A stretch of 64,000 bases of DNA, taken from contig JAFRTU010000015.1 in NCBI GenBank assembly GCA_017439085.1, positions 1 to 64,000 of the forward strand, written 5' to 3'. How positions within the stretch are numbered: position 1 is the stretch's first letter; each line of letters begins with the position of its first letter. The DNA is from Clostridia bacterium. GTDB lineage: Bacteria > Bacillota > Clostridia > Christensenellales > Christensenellaceae. Both the position numbers and the translations under genes were made by a program. Below, in pieces: positions 37,228-46,237 of this stretch. The notes beneath the pieces were generated by a model. The model searched no databases, had not been told where the DNA came from, and worked only from the letters and a program-made list of their open reading frames with translations.

Positions 37228-38382
37228 ATGGAAATAACTGAAAAGTTTGCAGCTATGATATATCTGGATTATGCAGCGACCACTCCCATGTGGAGTGAAG
37301 TGATCGAAGAGATGACAAACGGCATGAAGGAATATGCAAATCCCTCGGCCCAGTATTCATGTGCCAGAAAGGCGAGGGCTCTTGTCGACAGGGCAAGGGC
37401 AGAGATAGCAGGGCTCATCCGGGCGTCGAGACCGGGGGAGATATTCTTTACTTCCGGAGGCACTGAGAGCGACGACTGGGCGGTCATCGGAGCTGCTGAA
37501 TCGCTTCCTGAGGATAAGAGACATATCATCACGAGTGCTTACGAGCATCATGCAGTACTGGAAAGCATGAAGGAACTTGAAAAAAAAGGGTTTTCCGTCT
37601 CATATCTCATGCCGAAAAAGGATGGAACGATATCCCCGGATTCCGTTAAAAAAGAACTAAGGGAGGATACCGGACTCATAAGCATAATGCTCGTCAACAA
37701 CGAGACGGGAGCCTTAAATGATATAGGAAGCATATCTCAGATAGCTCATGAGAGAAACGTGATAGTGCATACGGATGCCGTTCAGGCTGTCGGGCATATC
37801 ATGGTGGATGTGAGAGAGCTCGGAGTCGACATTCTCTCAGCATCGGCCCATAAGTTCGGAGGCCCGAAAGGTATGGGATTCCTGTATGTCAGAGAGGGAA
37901 CGATGCTCCATAAGCTCCATTTCGGAGGATCTCAGGAAAGAGGAATGAGACCCGGTACCGAGAACGTGAACGGCATAGCAGGAATGGCTGCGGCCATGAG
38001 ACTCTCATGTTCGGGATATGAAGAAGAACTCACAAGGCTCAGTGGGCTGAGAGATATGCTGATAGAAGGGATAAAGGATTCCGGTCTCAGATACGTTCTT
38101 AATTCCGATCCCGAGAATTCTGTTCCGTATATCCTGAACGTATCTTTCCCGGGCTTCAGAAGCAGCGTGACAGTCGTAAGGGCCGATATGGAAGGAATAT
38201 GCATCTCAGCAGGTGCGGCATGCTCTGCAGGTACCGTGGGCGAGTCCCATGTAATAAAGTCTATGAGCAGACCGAAGGAGGTCCTTTCGTCTGCCGTGAG
38301 GTTCAGTCTTGGCAGACAAAACACTGAAAAAGACATGATCCGGGTGGCCGGATTCCTTAAAAAACTTGCTGCTTCAAGATGA
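37228..38382 (+). CDS. Cysteine desulfurase (NifS/IscS family)
   Basis: PLP enzyme releasing sulfur from cysteine for FeS clusters or tRNA thiolation. 384 residues. It has YLDYAATTP, the PLP lysine Lys209 in SAHKFGG, and the catalytic Cys332 in ACSAGT with a short loop. A second start at ATG 37255 (MIYLDYAA) is possible and matches the usual N-terminus; I kept the longer frame because neither has a strong ribosome binding site. No iscU, thiI or iscR is adjacent, so the acceptor is unknown. Followed by a terminator. Confidence 0.93.
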   Translation: MEITEKFAAMIYLDYAATTPMWSEVIEEMTNGMKEYANPSAQYSCARKARALVDRARAEIAGLIRASRPGEIFFTSGGTESDDWAVIGAAESLPEDKRHIITSAYEHHAVLESMKELEKKGFSVSYLMPKKDGTISPDSVKKELREDTGLISIMLVNNETGALNDIGSISQIAHERNVIVHTDAVQAVGHIMVDVRELGVDILSASAHKFGGPKGMGFLYVREGTMLHKLHFGGSQERGMRPGTENVNGIAGMAAAMRLSCSGYEEELTRLSGLRDMLIEGIKDSGLRYVLNSDPENSVPYILNVSFPGFRSSVTVVRADMEGICISAGAACSAGTVGESHVIKSMSRPKEVLSSAVRFSLGRQNTEKDMIRVAGFLKKLAASR

Positions 38383-38401
38383 CACTATCATGGCTCTGTA
38401 A

Positions 38402-38426
38402 CTCCGCCTCGGGGCGGGGTTTTTTA
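38402..38426 (+). terminator. Terminator after the cysteine desulfurase gene
   Basis: CTCCGCC (38402-38408) pairs with GGCGGGG (38413-38419), then seven T. Upstream boundary of the hypB operon. Confidence 0.88.
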
Positions 38427-38451
38427 TTTCATTTGGCTATTTAAATATATC

Positions 38452-38481
38452 TTAACAAAACACGGGATGATAAAATATAAA
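38452..38481 (+). promoter_or_regulatory. Candidate promoter of the FAD protein-hypB-hypB-flavoprotein-hypA operon
   Basis: TTAACA (38452-38457), 18 bases, TATAAA (38476-38481), in an AT-rich stretch between the upstream terminator and the first gene. Confidence 0.5.
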
Positions 38482-38524
38482 ATAGTAAAATATTGACTCT
38501 TGGTCATAGAAAGAAGAAAGACAT

Positions 38525-39934
38525 ATGAATAAAAATGACAGGATATGTATCATAGGCGGAGGCCCTGCAGGCATCTCCGCTGCTGTATTCCTTGAGCAGA
38601 AGGGATACGAGAATTACGTTATATATGAGAAACTCAATAAGGTCGGAGGAAAGAGCTATTCTCCGAAGATCGAAGTGAACGGGGAAGAGAGAACGTATGA
38701 AACAGGAGCCATAATGGGAGCCATCACATACCATGCCGTCCATGAGATCGAGAAATTCGGCGGAGTCGGACATGATGACGGACCGAATATGAGGAGGATG
38801 TACAGGGACAAGACAGGAAAAGAGATATTCCCATTCGAGCCCAAGAAGGATTTCTCCTTCAAGAAGCTTTTCTCACTCCTTAAGCTCAAGAAACAGATGA
38901 AAAAACTCGTCGAGATAATGGAGACGAAGTACAAGGGATATGACTGCTACGGTCACAGAGGAGTCGCTCAGGGAAGGTATTCCGGACTTTCAAAGGGGCT
39001 TGATGACGCTCTCCAGCATATCGAGGGAGAGAACCCGAACCTGAAGGACCTCGCGCTTCCCTTTGACCAGTTCTGCAAGCTGAACGGTGTAGAAGAGGTC
39101 ATGAAGATATGGATCGGACCTTTCACTTCTTTCGGATACGGCTTCTTTGATGAGATACCGGCAGCATATGTCATGAAATATCTCGATACTACTACGGCAA
39201 TCGAGTTCATAGCACTGAGGCTCTGGACCTGGAAGGAAGGAACGCAGTCGATATATGTCGCTGCAAACGGTAAGCTCAAACATCCTGCGATCCTCAACAC
39301 CGAGGTGGTGAGCGTAAAGAGACCTGAGGAAGGTACGGAAGGAAAGATAATCATCACCGTCAGAGGACCTGAGGGAGAAAAGCAGGAGGAATTCGACAAG
39401 CTCATAGTCACCACTCCTCTCGATTATTTCGCAAAATATGCGGACGCAAGGGAAGAGGAAAAGGAACTCTTCAGCAAGATCATTCACGAGAAGTACGTCG
39501 ACTTCATCGCCAAGTTCAACAAGGACGGAGGTCCGACGATCTCCGGATACATATTCGACAACATGGTACCCGAAAGACTCGGACATGCCATGGTCTATTA
39601 TCACCGCTGGGAGGATCTTGAGAAGAACTGCCCGAGCACGGTATATGCGCTCCGTAACCATACCGGAGATGAGGACGTGCCTTATGATAGGACAATAGAT
39701 CTCATGCTTGAAGACATGAAGGCTTGCGGATTCCCCGTATCAGAAAGGCTGTATGAACAGGAATCCTATTATTGTCCGCACGTCAGCACAGAGGACTATG
39801 CAGCAGGATGGTATGACAAGCTCGAGGACATGCAGGGCAAACAGAATACATATTATGCAGGCGAGATCATAAGCTTCGGCGATATGGAGGACACCTGCGC
39901 AGCATCAAAGGATCTGGTGGAAAGGTTCTTCTGA
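38525..39934 (+). CDS. FAD-dependent amine oxidase-like oxidoreductase
   Basis: 469 residues. The N-terminal FAD-binding Rossmann motif IIGGGPAGIS (about 9-18) is followed by the GG motif of the amine oxidase/protoporphyrinogen oxidase superfamily (KVGGKSYS, about 40-47), and there is a C-terminal FAD segment (YYAGEIISFGDMEDTCAAS, about 445-463). I cannot name the substrate. No membrane segment is apparent. It is the first gene of a compact operon; hypB begins one base after its stop, so a shared process with nickel-protein maturation and the downstream flavoprotein is likely. Confidence 0.8.
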   Translation: MNKNDRICIIGGGPAGISAAVFLEQKGYENYVIYEKLNKVGGKSYSPKIEVNGEERTYETGAIMGAITYHAVHEIEKFGGVGHDDGPNMRRMYRDKTGKEIFPFEPKKDFSFKKLFSLLKLKKQMKKLVEIMETKYKGYDCYGHRGVAQGRYSGLSKGLDDALQHIEGENPNLKDLALPFDQFCKLNGVEEVMKIWIGPFTSFGYGFFDEIPAAYVMKYLDTTTAIEFIALRLWTWKEGTQSIYVAANGKLKHPAILNTEVVSVKRPEEGTEGKIIITVRGPEGEKQEEFDKLIVTTPLDYFAKYADAREEEKELFSKIIHEKYVDFIAKFNKDGGPTISGYIFDNMVPERLGHAMVYYHRWEDLEKNCPSTVYALRNHTGDEDVPYDRTIDLMLEDMKACGFPVSERLYEQESYYCPHVSTEDYAAGWYDKLEDMQGKQNTYYAGEIISFGDMEDTCAASKDLVERFF

Positions 39935-39935
39935 G

Positions 39936-40607
39936 ATGGAGAAAAGATACGACATCGTCGAGATAAAAGAGAACGTGCTTGCCGACAATGACAGGGTGGC
40001 CGGGAAGATCAGAGAGGAACTCAGAAGATCCAACACCTGCTTCATTAATCTTATGGCTTCACCCGGGGCCGGCAAGACGTCCCTCCTTATAAAGACGATA
40101 GAAGCCCTGAAAGATAAATATTCGATAGGAGTCATGGAAGCGGATGCTGACGGAGACGTAGATGCAAAGACAATATCCGCTCTCGGAGTCAGAACTCTCC
40201 AGATACATACCGGAGGACTCTGCCATATGGACGCAGACATGACGTTCAGAGGGCTTAAGGAGCTAGGATTTGAGGATCTTGATCTGATATTCCTGGAAAA
40301 TGTCGGGAATCTTGTCTGTCCTGCAGAATTCGATGTCGGAGCTGCCCTTCAGGTCATGATACTGAGCGTGCCCGAAGGAGATGACAAGCCCCTCAAATAT
40401 CCGCTCATGTTCAAGGTGAGCGACTGCATGATAGTGAATAAGATCGACGCAGAGGCGGTATTCGATTTCGACTACGAAGCATGTGTGGAAAGGGCGAGAG
40501 CATTGAACCCGGAGATAAGGCCTTTCAGACTGTCGGCCCTTAAAGGGGAGAACGTGGATGAATGGATCCGGTATCTCGATGGTTTCATAAGGGAGTGGAG
40601 AAAATGA
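39936..40607 (+). CDS. hypB: HypB-family nickel GTPase (first copy)
   Basis: GTPase that delivers Ni to HypA-dependent metalloenzymes. 223 residues. P-loop SPGAGKTS is at 42-49. Metal-site residues Cys96-His97 (GLCHMDA) and Cys128 (LVCPAEF), the [13 protein letters not shown] block and the NKID guanine motif are all present. There is no His-rich N-terminal storage tail. Its last 4 bases overlap a second hypB paralogue. Confidence 0.92.
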   Translation: MEKRYDIVEIKENVLADNDRVAGKIREELRRSNTCFINLMASPGAGKTSLLIKTIEALKDKYSIGVMEADADGDVDAKTISALGVRTLQIHTGGLCHMDADMTFRGLKELGFEDLDLIFLENVGNLVCPAEFDVGAALQVMILSVPEGDDKPLKYPLMFKVSDCMIVNKIDAEAVFDFDYEACVERARALNPEIRPFRLSALKGENVDEWIRYLDGFIREWRK

Positions 40608-41272
40608 AGGTCATAGAGCTAAAGAAATCCGTTACGGATTCAAATGACAGGGATGCCGCTCTCTTGAGGAGGGAACTGGATGAGAAAGGGATGCTCCTAA
40701 TTAACCTCATGTCAGCAGCTGGATCGGGTAAGACAACTTTTCTATCAAGGACAATAACGGATCTCAAAGATCTCAGGATAGCAGTCATAGAGGCCGATAT
40801 CGAATCCGTCGTGGATGCTGAGAGGATCGCCAAGCTCGGAGCAAGATCCATACAGGCCCATACCGACGGCATGTGCCATATGGACGCAGGCATGACGAGG
40901 GAAGCAGTAGAGAGCATAGGCACGGATGAAACGGACGTGCTGTTCCTTGAGAACATAGGAAACCTCATATGTCCTGCCGAATACGATACCGGAGCTCAGA
41001 GGAACGTGATGATACTGAGCGTGCCGGAAGGGGATGACAAGCCTCTTAAGTATCCCCTCATGTTTGAGAACAGCAATGTCCTCATCATCACTAAGACAGA
41101 TACCATGTCATATTTCGATTTTGACATGGATAAGTGTATAGAAAGAGTCAGAAGACTCAACCCCTTCATAGAGATATTCCCCGTTTCCGCCAAGACGGGT
41201 GAGGGAATGGATGAATGGGAGAAATGGCTGATCAGGGAAGTTCAGGAAACCAAGAACAGGAGAAAAAGATGA
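40604..41272 (+). CDS. hypB: HypB-family nickel GTPase (second copy)
   Basis: Tandem paralogue of the preceding gene. ATG 40604 is chosen: it overlaps the preceding stop (ATGA) and has GGAG upstream, while the longer frame from 40562 lies within the first hypB. 222 residues. P-loop SAAGSGKT is at 37-44; Cys91-His92 (MCHMDA) and Cys123 (LICPAEY) are intact. The guanine motif reads TKTD where the first copy has NKID, as many HypB-type GTPases vary here. The two copies are clearly diverged, so this is an old duplication. A heterodimer or separate targets are possible. Confidence 0.9.
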   Translation: MKVIELKKSVTDSNDRDAALLRRELDEKGMLLINLMSAAGSGKTTFLSRTITDLKDLRIAVIEADIESVVDAERIAKLGARSIQAHTDGMCHMDAGMTREAVESIGTDETDVLFLENIGNLICPAEYDTGAQRNVMILSVPEGDDKPLKYPLMFENSNVLIITKTDTMSYFDFDMDKCIERVRRLNPFIEIFPVSAKTGEGMDEWEKWLIREVQETKNRRKR

Positions 41273-44049
41273 AAGACAAGAAGAACAGGATGGTCAATGA
41301 AAGGGATTTCAGACCTGACAAGAATAAGCCTATAGTCGATGAAGAGAAGAAAAAACTCGTGCTGAAGCTGGGTACCATGATCACCGACAGATATCTGGTC
41401 AAGTACACCCATACCATGAAGACTGATGATCCGGAATACTGGGCACTTGATGCAGTACTTACCAAGGAAGAAGTCAAGTTTCTTCTAAGCTTTAAGAAAA
41501 CGAGGGTACCTTATCTTCCGGAAGAGATAGCAAAAAGAAACAACATGAGTCTTGAAGATACCCAGAAGATGATAGACCATCTCTGCTGGGTCGGAGTCCT
41601 CGAGATGAACAGGGAGAATCCGGAACACAGGAAGCAGTATAACGTGCCCATCTTCGTTCCCGGTTCTGCAGAATTCATGATGATGAATGATGAACTCACG
41701 GATGAGCATCCTGAGCTGGCAACGTTCTTCAACCTCATGACACAGATGCCGCTTGAGGGCGTGACTCCCATGATACCTCCGGGAGGCGCAGGAGTAGGCA
41801 TGCATGTCATTCCTGTCGAAAAGGCAATAGAACACGAAAGCAAATCCGTGAGCGTGGAGCATATATCCCACTGGCTCAGCAAATATGACAAATACTCCGT
41901 AGGCCAGTGCACTTGCAGGAAGCAGCAGGCTATGAGAGGAGAAGGCACTGGAGATATAGGCGGAGAGTTCTGCATGGGAGTCGGAGATATGGCCGAATAC
42001 TGTGTCGACAAGGGCATGGGCAGATATATCACCTATGATGAGGCCATCGAGATACTTGAGAGGGCAGAGAGGCACGGATTCGTACACCAGATCACCAACA
42101 TCGACGGCGAAGAGAAGATAGTCGCTATCTGCAACTGTGCTCCCGGAGTATGCAATGCCATAAGGACATCCCAGCTCTACAATACCCCGAACATGTCAAG
42201 ATCCGCTTACAGGGCAAAGGTCGACAAGGAGAAATGCGTCGCATGCGGAAAGTGCGTCGAGGTCTGTCCCGTAGGAGCAGCCAAACTCGGACAGAAGCTC
42301 TGTACAAAGAACGGGGAGATCAAGTATCCCATGACCGAGCTTCCCGATGCCAAGAGATGGAGCGAAGATAAGTGGAACCCCAATTACAGGGATGATGCCA
42401 AGATCAACGTCTATGAGACAGGTACTGCGCCTTGCAAGACCGCATGCCCAGCTCACCTTGCCATACAGGGATATGTGAAGATGGCCAAGGAAGGCAGATA
42501 TCTTGATGCCCTCAAGCTCATCAAACAAGACAACCCGCTTCCTGCTGTCTGCGGCGCTATCTGCAACAGGAGATGCGAGGACGCCTGCACAAGAGGGACC
42601 ATAGATGATCCTATAGCTATCGATGAGATCAAGAAGTTCATCGCTGCAAGGGAACTCGAAGAGAAGGACAGATATATCCCGGTCTGCGAGAAGGATGATG
42701 GCGGAATGTGGGGTCCTGAATACAAGATGGCAGTCATAGGGGCAGGCCCTGCAGGCCTTTCCTGTGCATACTATCTCAGAACAAGGGGGTATGACGTTAC
42801 CATATTCGACAAGGAAGAAAAACCCGGCGGAATGCTCATAAACGGCATACCGAATTTCAGACTTGAAAAGAGCGTCCTCAATGCAGAGATTGACGTTTTG
42901 AGACAGATGGGCATCGAATTCAGGTGCGGAGTCGAGGTCGGAAAAGACGTCACGATCCAGCAGCTGAGAGACGAAGGTTACAAGGCTTTCTATCTTGCAA
43001 TAGGACTTCAGGGCGGAAGAAAGACCAACGTTCCTGGAGAGGATGCAGAAGGAGTAGAATCCGGAGTAGAATTCCTTAAGAGGATATCGAACGATGCATC
43101 CAGGAGATTCGACGGTGATGTCGTGGTCGTCGGAGGAGGAAATGTGGCGGTCGACGTAGCACGCTCAGCTCTCCGCATGACTGATGGAAAAGTCACCATG
43201 CTCTGTCTCGAAGGCCCGGATGAGATGCCTGCAGCAGACGATGAAGTCAGGGAAGCCCTTGAAGAAGGAATCGAGATAAAGAACGGCTGGGGCCCGAAAG
43301 AGATACTTACGGAAAACGGAAAAGTGAAGGGCATCGTGTTCAAGCGTTGTACATCAGTCTATGACGGCGAGAGGAGATTCAGCCCTGTTTATGATGAGAA
43401 TGACACCATCACCATAAAGTGCACGAACGTTCTTGAGGCAATAGGTCAGGCAGCTATCATAGGAGACCTTCTTGAAGGAACAAATGTCGAACTCAACAGG
43501 GGCCACACCATAAAGGCGGATCCTGTAACGTTCCAGACAGCAGAGCCAGATATCTTCGTTGGAGGAGATATCTACGGCGGAGCAAGATTTGCGATAGACG
43601 CCATAGCTGAAGGAAAGAAAGCATGTGAGTCGATGCACAGGTTCGTTCACCCGGGACAATCCCTTACCCTTGCGAGAGACTTAAGGGAGTTCAAGGAGCT
43701 TGATAAGGATAATATCGTCATAGAGTCCTTTGATAATGCAAAACGCCAGATCCCCGGAAAGATGAACATCAACCACAGGACTTCCTTTACGGACACAAGA
43801 CTTCCTCTGACAGAAGAGCAGATAAAGATAGAGGCTAACAGGTGTCTCGGATGCGGAGCAACGATAGTAGATCAGAACAGATGTATCGGTTGCGGACTCT
43901 GCACTACGAGATGTGAATTCGACGCTATACATCTTTCAAGAGACCTACCTCATGCATCCGATATGGTACGTGCAGAAAAGAAATTCGGAAAGGTCGGAGC
44001 ATATGCGGTGAAGAGAGCATTCAAGATCATCACCCATGCCAAGGACTGA
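41269..44049 (+). CDS. Large GltD-like FAD/NAD(P)H oxidoreductase with multiple 4Fe-4S sites
   Basis: Start ATG 41269 overlaps the hypB stop (ATGA) and follows AGGAG; 926 residues. The N-terminal module (about 1-310) looks winged-helix-like, then Cys-rich (QCTCRKQ and [10 protein letters not shown]). A ferredoxin site follows (Cys323, 326, 329, 333: [11 protein letters not shown]). Next come a GltD/Fer4_20 helical FeS domain (about 390-465, [10 protein letters not shown] and [13 protein letters not shown]), an FAD domain (GAGPAGLS from 491), an NAD(P)H domain (GGGNVAVD from 622), and a second ferredoxin site at the C-terminus (Cys872, 875, 878, 882). Electrons would pass from NAD(P)H through FAD to ferredoxin-type clusters, or the reverse. 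The substrate is unknown. Location between hypB and hypA suggests a link to nickel-enzyme maturation or a nickel enzyme encoded elsewhere. Confidence 0.85.
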   Translation: MKDKKNRMVNERDFRPDKNKPIVDEEKKKLVLKLGTMITDRYLVKYTHTMKTDDPEYWALDAVLTKEEVKFLLSFKKTRVPYLPEEIAKRNNMSLEDTQKMIDHLCWVGVLEMNRENPEHRKQYNVPIFVPGSAEFMMMNDELTDEHPELATFFNLMTQMPLEGVTPMIPPGGAGVGMHVIPVEKAIEHESKSVSVEHISHWLSKYDKYSVGQCTCRKQQAMRGEGTGDIGGEFCMGVGDMAEYCVDKGMGRYITYDEAIEILERAERHGFVHQITNIDGEEKIVAICNCAPGVCNAIRTSQLYNTPNMSRSAYRAKVDKEKCVACGKCVEVCPVGAAKLGQKLCTKNGEIKYPMTELPDAKRWSEDKWNPNYRDDAKINVYETGTAPCKTACPAHLAIQGYVKMAKEGRYLDALKLIKQDNPLPAVCGAICNRRCEDACTRGTIDDPIAIDEIKKFIAARELEEKDRYIPVCEKDDGGMWGPEYKMAVIGAGPAGLSCAYYLRTRGYDVTIFDKEEKPGGMLINGIPNFRLEKSVLNAEIDVLRQMGIEFRCGVEVGKDVTIQQLRDEGYKAFYLAIGLQGGRKTNVPGEDAEGVESGVEFLKRISNDASRRFDGDVVVVGGGNVAVDVARSALRMTDGKVTMLCLEGPDEMPAADDEVREALEEGIEIKNGWGPKEILTENGKVKGIVFKRCTSVYDGERRFSPVYDENDTITIKCTNVLEAIGQAAIIGDLLEGTNVELNRGHTIKADPVTFQTAEPDIFVGGDIYGGARFAIDAIAEGKKACESMHRFVHPGQSLTLARDLREFKELDKDNIVIESFDNAKRQIPGKMNINHRTSFTDTRLPLTEEQIKIEANRCLGCGATIVDQNRCIGCGLCTTRCEFDAIHLSRDLPHASDMVRAEKKFGKVGAYAVKRAFKIITHAKD

Positions 44050-44052
44050 TCC

Positions 44053-44403
44053 ATGCATGAGATGGGCATTGTCCTCCATATCGCCAAGACATTGAATGAA
44101 ACGGCAGAGGAGGAAAAGATAACAAAGATAGGCTCTGTAACATTACAGGTGGGAGAGGTCTCAGGGATAATAACGGATCTGTTCGTAGACTGCTGGAATT
44201 ACTTCAAGGTCAGGAACGAGATCCTAAAAGATTCTGAACTGAAACTGGAAACTCTTCCGGCAGTGACATTTTGCGGTGACTGCGAAAAGACATATCCAAC
44301 AGTAAAATACGGAAGGGAGTGTCCATACTGTGGCAGCTATGAGACATGGCTGCTCACAGGGAATGAATGCATCATAAAGGAAATAGAAGCTGAAACGCTT
44401 TAA
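44053..44403 (+). CDS. hypA: Hydrogenase/urease nickel incorporation protein HypA
   Basis: Nickel metallochaperone partner of HypB. 116 residues. The N-terminal MHE with His2 is the nickel site; the zinc ribbon has Cys74, Cys77, Cys90 and Cys93 (FCGDCE...ECPYCG). It starts 3 bases after the flavoprotein stop and is followed by a strong terminator, so it closes the operon. hypC, hypD, hypE, hypF and hydrogenase subunits are not in the window. Confidence 0.93.
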   Translation: MHEMGIVLHIAKTLNETAEEEKITKIGSVTLQVGEVSGIITDLFVDCWNYFKVRNEILKDSELKLETLPAVTFCGDCEKTYPTVKYGRECPYCGSYETWLLTGNECIIKEIEAETL

Positions 44404-44419
44404 AAACGATGGTTAATGG

Positions 44420-44456
44420 AAAGGCAGTAATATCAAGTATATTATTGCCTTTTTTA
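44420..44456 (+). terminator. Terminator after hypA
   Basis: AAAGGCAGTAATAT (44420-44433) pairs with ATATTATTGCCTTT (44439-44452), 14 bp with one G-U and a 5-base loop, then a T-rich run. Downstream boundary of the operon. Confidence 0.92.
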
Positions 44457-44460
44457 TTTC

Positions 44461-44888
44461 GGGTAAATTGTATTGACAAGGACAACGCATAGATAAAAGA
44501 AACAATTCAAAAAATCTATGTGATTATACATGCGGTTATTAATAAACGAAAAAAGACAATACAGAACTATGGAATGAACATGTTGGTTAAATACATCGGT
44601 TCTTAGGAAAATCGGTATAGGTAGAAGACCATTGCTTGTCATGAAGATAACGGAATATGTCACATATATTCTTACGGGGTTCATTTTGACCATGATAATG
44701 AGCCTTGTGAGTGTTTATCTGTTCTCAAGGAACGTCAATGTCATAACGACAAAGGATATAGTGTATTATGCGCAACAGTTTGCGGGATATATGTCTCATT
44801 TCTGATAATATCAGGAATTGCGGCATTTATAAGTACTGACAGACAGATGAAGACGAATATATCGGAGGCGATAAGGAACGATGAGTGA
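44461..44888 (+). pseudogene. Decayed ABC transporter permease (FtsX/MacB-like), C-terminal remnant
   Basis: Three coding-looking fragments follow each other in different frames. A (44493-44606) reads HAVINKRKKTIQNYGM, like the cytoplasmic loop of FtsX-type permeases. B (44578-44805) reads PLLVMKITEYVTYILTGF then a membrane helix. C (about 44784-44888) reads VSFLIISGIAAFIS and ends ISEAIRNDE, like the EAIR tail of MacB/FtsX permeases. A one-base deletion at about 44784-44787 would explain the B-to-C shift, a further shift joins A to B, and an in-frame TAG sits at 44490-44492. The rest of the gene and its ATPase are missing. The 54-codon frame at 44641-44805 is part of this remnant. From 44889 to the promoter at 44993 I see only a GATCG...CGATC inverted repeat (about 44936-44965). 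Confidence 0.65.
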
Positions 44889-44992
44889 GAGTATTGGAGA
44901 TAGTAAGTATGGGCATAACAGATAATGATTTATAAAGATCGGGCATCATTTTAGGTTCTCGATCTTCCTTATTATCAGGTTATCTTCATCGA

Positions 44993-45021
44993 TTGAATCG
45001 GCATATATAAAAGTGTATAAT
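44993..45021 (+). promoter_or_regulatory. Promoter of reoM-ruvX
   Basis: TTGAAT (44993-44998), 17 bases, TATAAT (45016-45021), with initiation near 45028. It gives a leader of about 114 bases. Confidence 0.75.
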
Positions 45022-45027
45022 TTCAAT

Positions 45028-45132
45028 GATAGGCAAGCCTGTCGGTCCCGCACAAAGGATCTTTTAGAACAGAAGAAAGGAGACCTCATTTAGGTCAATG
45101 GTCCCGTAAGAACATGCGGACCAGCCTGGAGG
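45028..45132 (+). promoter_or_regulatory. Structured leader of reoM with alternative pairings
   Basis: GACCT/AGGTC form a hairpin (45082-45086/45092-45096). GCGGACC (45116-45122) can pair either with GGTCC at 45100-45104 or with GGTCCCGC at 45044-45051; these are mutually exclusive and lie just before the GGAGG (45128-45132) of reoM. I do not recognise a known riboswitch or a convincing T-box motif. Confidence 0.4.
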
Positions 45133-45141
45133 ATGATTACA

Positions 45142-45423
45142 ATGAAAAAGATCGGTCAGACTACCCGCTTTACTGCACCTAAGGATATGGACAATCCCGT
45201 AAGAGGGATAATCAGTCTCGTATGTGATGCCATGGTGGAAAAAGGATATAATCCCGTGGATCAGCTTGTCGGTTATCTTACAAGCGGGGATCCCACGTAT
45301 ATCACCAGCAACAATGGAGCCAGAGGCCTTCTGTCGAGACTTGACAGGGATGAGATCCTTGAAGATATCACCAGATTCTATATAGAGAGCCTTGAGAAAG
45401 ACGAGGAAGGAAATCTTGACTGA
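45142..45423 (+). CDS. reoM: IreB/ReoM family regulatory phosphoprotein (DUF965)
   Basis: Small regulator phosphorylated by PASTA-type Ser/Thr kinases (PrkC/IreK) that controls MurA stability in Firmicutes. 93 residues. ATG 45142 is chosen because GGAGG (45128-45132) is 9 bases upstream, whereas ATG 45133 abuts it. The Thr pair near the N-terminus (QTTRF, 7-8) is a plausible phosphosite; the conserved NPVDQLVGYLTSGDPTYIT block is at about 45-63. It overlaps the ruvX start, the usual reoM-ruvX pairing. Confidence 0.92.
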   Translation: MKKIGQTTRFTAPKDMDNPVRGIISLVCDAMVEKGYNPVDQLVGYLTSGDPTYITSNNGARGLLSRLDRDEILEDITRFYIESLEKDEEGNLD

Positions 45424-45850
45424 GGAAAGGTTTCTGGGACTCGATATCGGAGAGAAGAGGATAGGCGTAGCCGTGTCCGATCTTCTCATGATCACCGCGC
45501 AGGGTATAGAATCGTATACGAGGACTGACAGCGAGAAGAAGGATCTTGAGCATTTCAGAGAGCTCTGCAGACAGTTTAACGTCAGAAGGATAGTCTGCGG
45601 GTTGCCTTTAAATATGAATGGCTCGAGAGGACCCTCTGCTGAGAAAGCCGAGGCTTTCGGAAACAAGCTCTCGAAACTGACAGGTATCGAAGTCGTATAT
45701 CAGGATGAGAGACTGACAACCATGTCTGCAGAAAGGTATCTTCTGGAAGCTGACATGAGCAGGAAGAAGAGGAGACAGGTCATCGACAAGATGGCCGCCG
45801 TTCAGATCCTGCAGACATATATGGATAGAGTAAAGAACATATCATTTTAA
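45416..45850 (+). CDS. ruvX: Holliday junction resolvase-like protein RuvX/YqgF
   Basis: Predicted RNase H-fold nuclease implicated in pre-16S rRNA 5' processing. Start TTG 45416 is chosen: it overlaps the reoM stop and has AGGAAGGA just ahead; the frame from 45392 is longer than the family. 144 residues. It begins FLGLDIGEKRIGVAVSD; CGLPLNMNG (about 63-71) and YQDERLTTMSAE (about 97-108) carry the acidic site. Confidence 0.94.
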   Translation: MTEERFLGLDIGEKRIGVAVSDLLMITAQGIESYTRTDSEKKDLEHFRELCRQFNVRRIVCGLPLNMNGSRGPSAEKAEAFGNKLSKLTGIEVVYQDERLTTMSAERYLLEADMSRKKRRQVIDKMAAVQILQTYMDRVKNISF

Positions 45851-45862
45851 AGGGGAGTAAAG

Positions 45863-46159
45863 ATGAGCAACAGATTTGATATTCCGGATGAGGATCTTGT
45901 TATCCTTCTGGATGAGAATGATAAAGAGCAATATTTTGAATTACTGATGACATATGATCTCGGAGAGAACGTCTATGCAGCCCTTGCACCGCTTGAGGCA
46001 GAGGGGTTCGAGGAAGATGAGGTCCTCATCATGAAAGTGTCGGGAGAGGGCGAGGATGCTGATCTTGTCGATATAGAGGATGAGGAAGAAGTCGAAGAGG
46101 CATGGGCAGCCTTTGAGGAGATTTGGGAAGATATGGATGATGACGAAGAAGAGGAATGA
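45863..46159 (+). CDS. DUF1292 acidic protein (YrzB-like)
   Basis: 98 residues, strongly acidic, especially the last 30 (runs of Asp/Glu). The DUF1292 core is recognisable (IVLLDENDKE-like start, YDLGENVYAALAPLE). It occupies the same third place after reoM-ruvX as YrzB in Bacillus. Function is unknown. AAAGGGGAG lies before the ATG. Confidence 0.85.
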   Translation: MSNRFDIPDEDLVILLDENDKEQYFELLMTYDLGENVYAALAPLEAEGFEEDEVLIMKVSGEGEDADLVDIEDEEEVEEAWAAFEEIWEDMDDDEEEE

Positions 46160-46186
46160 AACTCTTTTTCATCCCATTAGAGCTAC

Positions 46187-46220
46187 AGATCCGAATGTGT
46201 CATCACTCGGATCTTTTTTT
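46187..46220 (+). terminator. Terminator after the reoM-ruvX-DUF1292 operon
   Basis: AGATCCGA (46187-46194) pairs with TCGGATCT (46207-46214), 8 bp, followed by a T-run to 46220. Confidence 0.88.
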
Positions 46221-46237
46221 ATGTACGGAGGCCTGAT

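Noticed and set aside
44641-44805. 54-residue intact small membrane protein
   Set aside because: No ribosome binding site, and similar-looking coding sequence continues before and after it in other frames, so it is better read as part of a decayed permease.
45097-45110. T-box motif in the reoM leader
   Set aside because: AATGGTCCCG only loosely resembles the T-box sequence. No specifier loop or terminator was identified, and reoM is not an amino-acid gene.
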